A DNA stretch of 64,000 nucleotides from the NCBI RefSeq assembly GCF_007828835.1, contig NZ_VIVL01000005.1, positions 1 through 64,000 on the forward strand, in the 5' to 3' direction. Position 1 is the first letter of the stretch, and each line of letters starts with the position of its first letter. A program made the translations under genes and the position numbers. Source of the DNA: Variovorax beijingensis (lineage in GTDB: Bacteria; Pseudomonadota; Gammaproteobacteria; Burkholderiales; Burkholderiaceae_C). Positions 63,086 through 64,000 of the stretch are shown here, one piece after another. Below the pieces are notes generated by a model. It worked only from the letters and a program-made list of their open reading frames with translations, had not been told where the DNA came from and did no database searches.

Positions 63086-64000
63086 ATGGCCACCAACGCC
63101 TGCATCATCGGCTGGGGACACACGCCTTTCGGCAAGCTCGACGCAGTGGAGAGCGAAGCGCTCATCCGCTCAGCGGTCGAGCCCGCGCTGCAGACCGCGG
63201 GCCTCGCCGCGGCCGACATCGACGGCATCTTCGTCGGCCACTTCAACAGCGGCTTCCTGCCGCAGGACTTCAGCGCGTCGCTCGTCGGCCTGGCATTGCC
63301 CGAGCTGCGCCACGTTCCCGCGGTGCGCATGGAGAACGCATGCGCCACGGGCTCGGCCGCGATCTGGGCCGCGCTCGATGCGGTGCAGTGCGGGCGCGTG
63401 CGGCATGCGCTGGTGGTCGGCTTCGAGATCATGAATGCCGTGCCCGGCCCGCGCATCGCCGAGACGCTGCTGCGCTGTTCCTACGTGAAGGAAGAGGGCG
63501 CGACCCCGGCGGGCTTTGCGGGCGTCTTCGGCCAGATCGCGGGCCAGTACTTCGAGCGCTTCGGCGACCAGAGCGATGCGCTGGCCGCCATCTCGGCCAA
63601 GAACCACGCCAACGGCGTGCACAACCCTTACGCGCACATGCGGCGCGACCTGGGCTTCGACTTCTGCCGCCAGCCGTCGGAGAAGAATCCGTTCGTCGCC
63701 GGTCCGTTGAAGCGCTCCGACTGCTCGCTGGTTTCCGACGGCGCGGCGGCGCTGGTCATCTCGGCCGCGCCGATCGCATCGGCGACGGTCCCGGCGGTGC
63801 GCTGGCGCTCGCGCACGCAGGTCAACGACTACCTGCCGCTGTCGCGCCGCGACCCGACGCGCTTCGAGGGCGCGGCGCTCGCGTGGCAGCGGGGGCTGGC
63901 CGCGGCGGGGCTGTCGCTGCATGACCTGGGCTTCGTCGAGACGCACGACTGCTTCACCATTGCGGAGCTGCTCGAGTACGAGGCCATGGGCCTGGCGCCG
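63086..64000 (+). CDS. Thiolase-family acetyltransferase, partial (3' end outside window)
   Basis: 305 residues are visible and the frame is still open at the last base. MENACATGSAAIWAALD holds the active-site Cys of the thiolase fold and ETHDCFTIAEL the C-terminal His/Cys region; the pattern and short insertion loops resemble SCP2-type thiolases, which cleave or condense acyl-CoA units. AAGGA precedes the ATG. It continues the LysR-linked unit of two PPC proteins and an SDR. Confidence 0.88.
   Translation, partial: MATNACIIGWGHTPFGKLDAVESEALIRSAVEPALQTAGLAAADIDGIFVGHFNSGFLPQDFSASLVGLALPELRHVPAVRMENACATGSAAIWAALDAVQCGRVRHALVVGFEIMNAVPGPRIAETLLRCSYVKEEGATPAGFAGVFGQIAGQYFERFGDQSDALAAISAKNHANGVHNPYAHMRRDLGFDFCRQPSEKNPFVAGPLKRSDCSLVSDGAAALVISAAPIASATVPAVRWRSRTQVNDYLPLSRRDPTRFEGAALAWQRGLAAAGLSLHDLGFVETHDCFTIAELLEYEAMGLAP

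Overview
The window looks like chromosomal DNA from a Comamonadaceae (Burkholderiales) bacterium, most likely Variovorax or a close relative. The grounds are uniformly high GC with GC-rich third positions, three orphan Bug/TctC-type solute receptors, many LysR and GntR regulators each beside a small catabolic operon, and a T6SS VgrG/Rhs pair. It is almost entirely coding (58 genes plus one rhs remnant). No gap exceeds 300 bases, and I see no rRNA, tRNA, CRISPR array or insertion sequence.

Layout. 1-777: end of an acyl-CoA dehydrogenase. 897-5169: a GntR regulator divergent from an IlvD-type dehydratase, an RraA-like aldolase and a Bug receptor (hydroxy-acid catabolism). 5200-12004: a LysR regulator divergent from an isochorismatase-fold hydrolase, XapX protein, YtcJ-like amidohydrolase, DoxX protein, MFS exporter and chloroperoxidase-like hydrolase. 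12131-22668: a sugar-acid cluster with GntR regulator, ABC importer, AroE-like dehydrogenase, second Bug receptor, HpaI-type aldolase, second IlvD dehydratase and a TauE-like permease. 22678-31727: an eight-gene ABC importer/polyol dehydrogenase/PfkB kinase/LacD-like aldolase operon controlled by a divergent LacI repressor with visible operators. 31768-35707: a vanillate demethylase operon (MFS transporter, vanA, vanB, MarR) with a striking inverted repeat at its promoter. 35858-41289: a diguanylate cyclase, and AcoR divergent from an aldehyde dehydrogenase with a sigma-54 promoter. 41427-46087: a copper-handling operon (CzcI-like protein, small exported protein, outer-membrane factor, multicopper oxidase, cupredoxin, CusF-like protein). 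46119-55107: a T6SS effector island (vgrG, rhs with variable toxin tip, overlapping immunity gene, second orphan immunity-like gene, decayed rhs fragment). 55367-60271: a D-tartrate dehydratase operon with SDR, Bug receptor, DapA-like lyase and a LysR regulator. 60278-64000: a LysR regulator divergent from two PPC/DUF296 proteins, an SDR and a thiolase that runs off the end.

Most modules follow one plan: regulator, divergent promoter, importer or receptor, then one or two dehydratases, dehydrogenases or aldolases that lead a hydroxylated acid or sugar into central metabolism. The exceptions are the copper operon and the Rhs island. The island's AT-rich immunity genes and decayed rhs copy mark it as the horizontally active part of the window. 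The most distinctive items are the Rhs toxin/immunity module with its broken rhs relic, the AroE-like protein lacking the substrate-binding serines, the Cys/His tail on the amidohydrolase, and the 15+15 bp inverted repeat before the vanillate operon.
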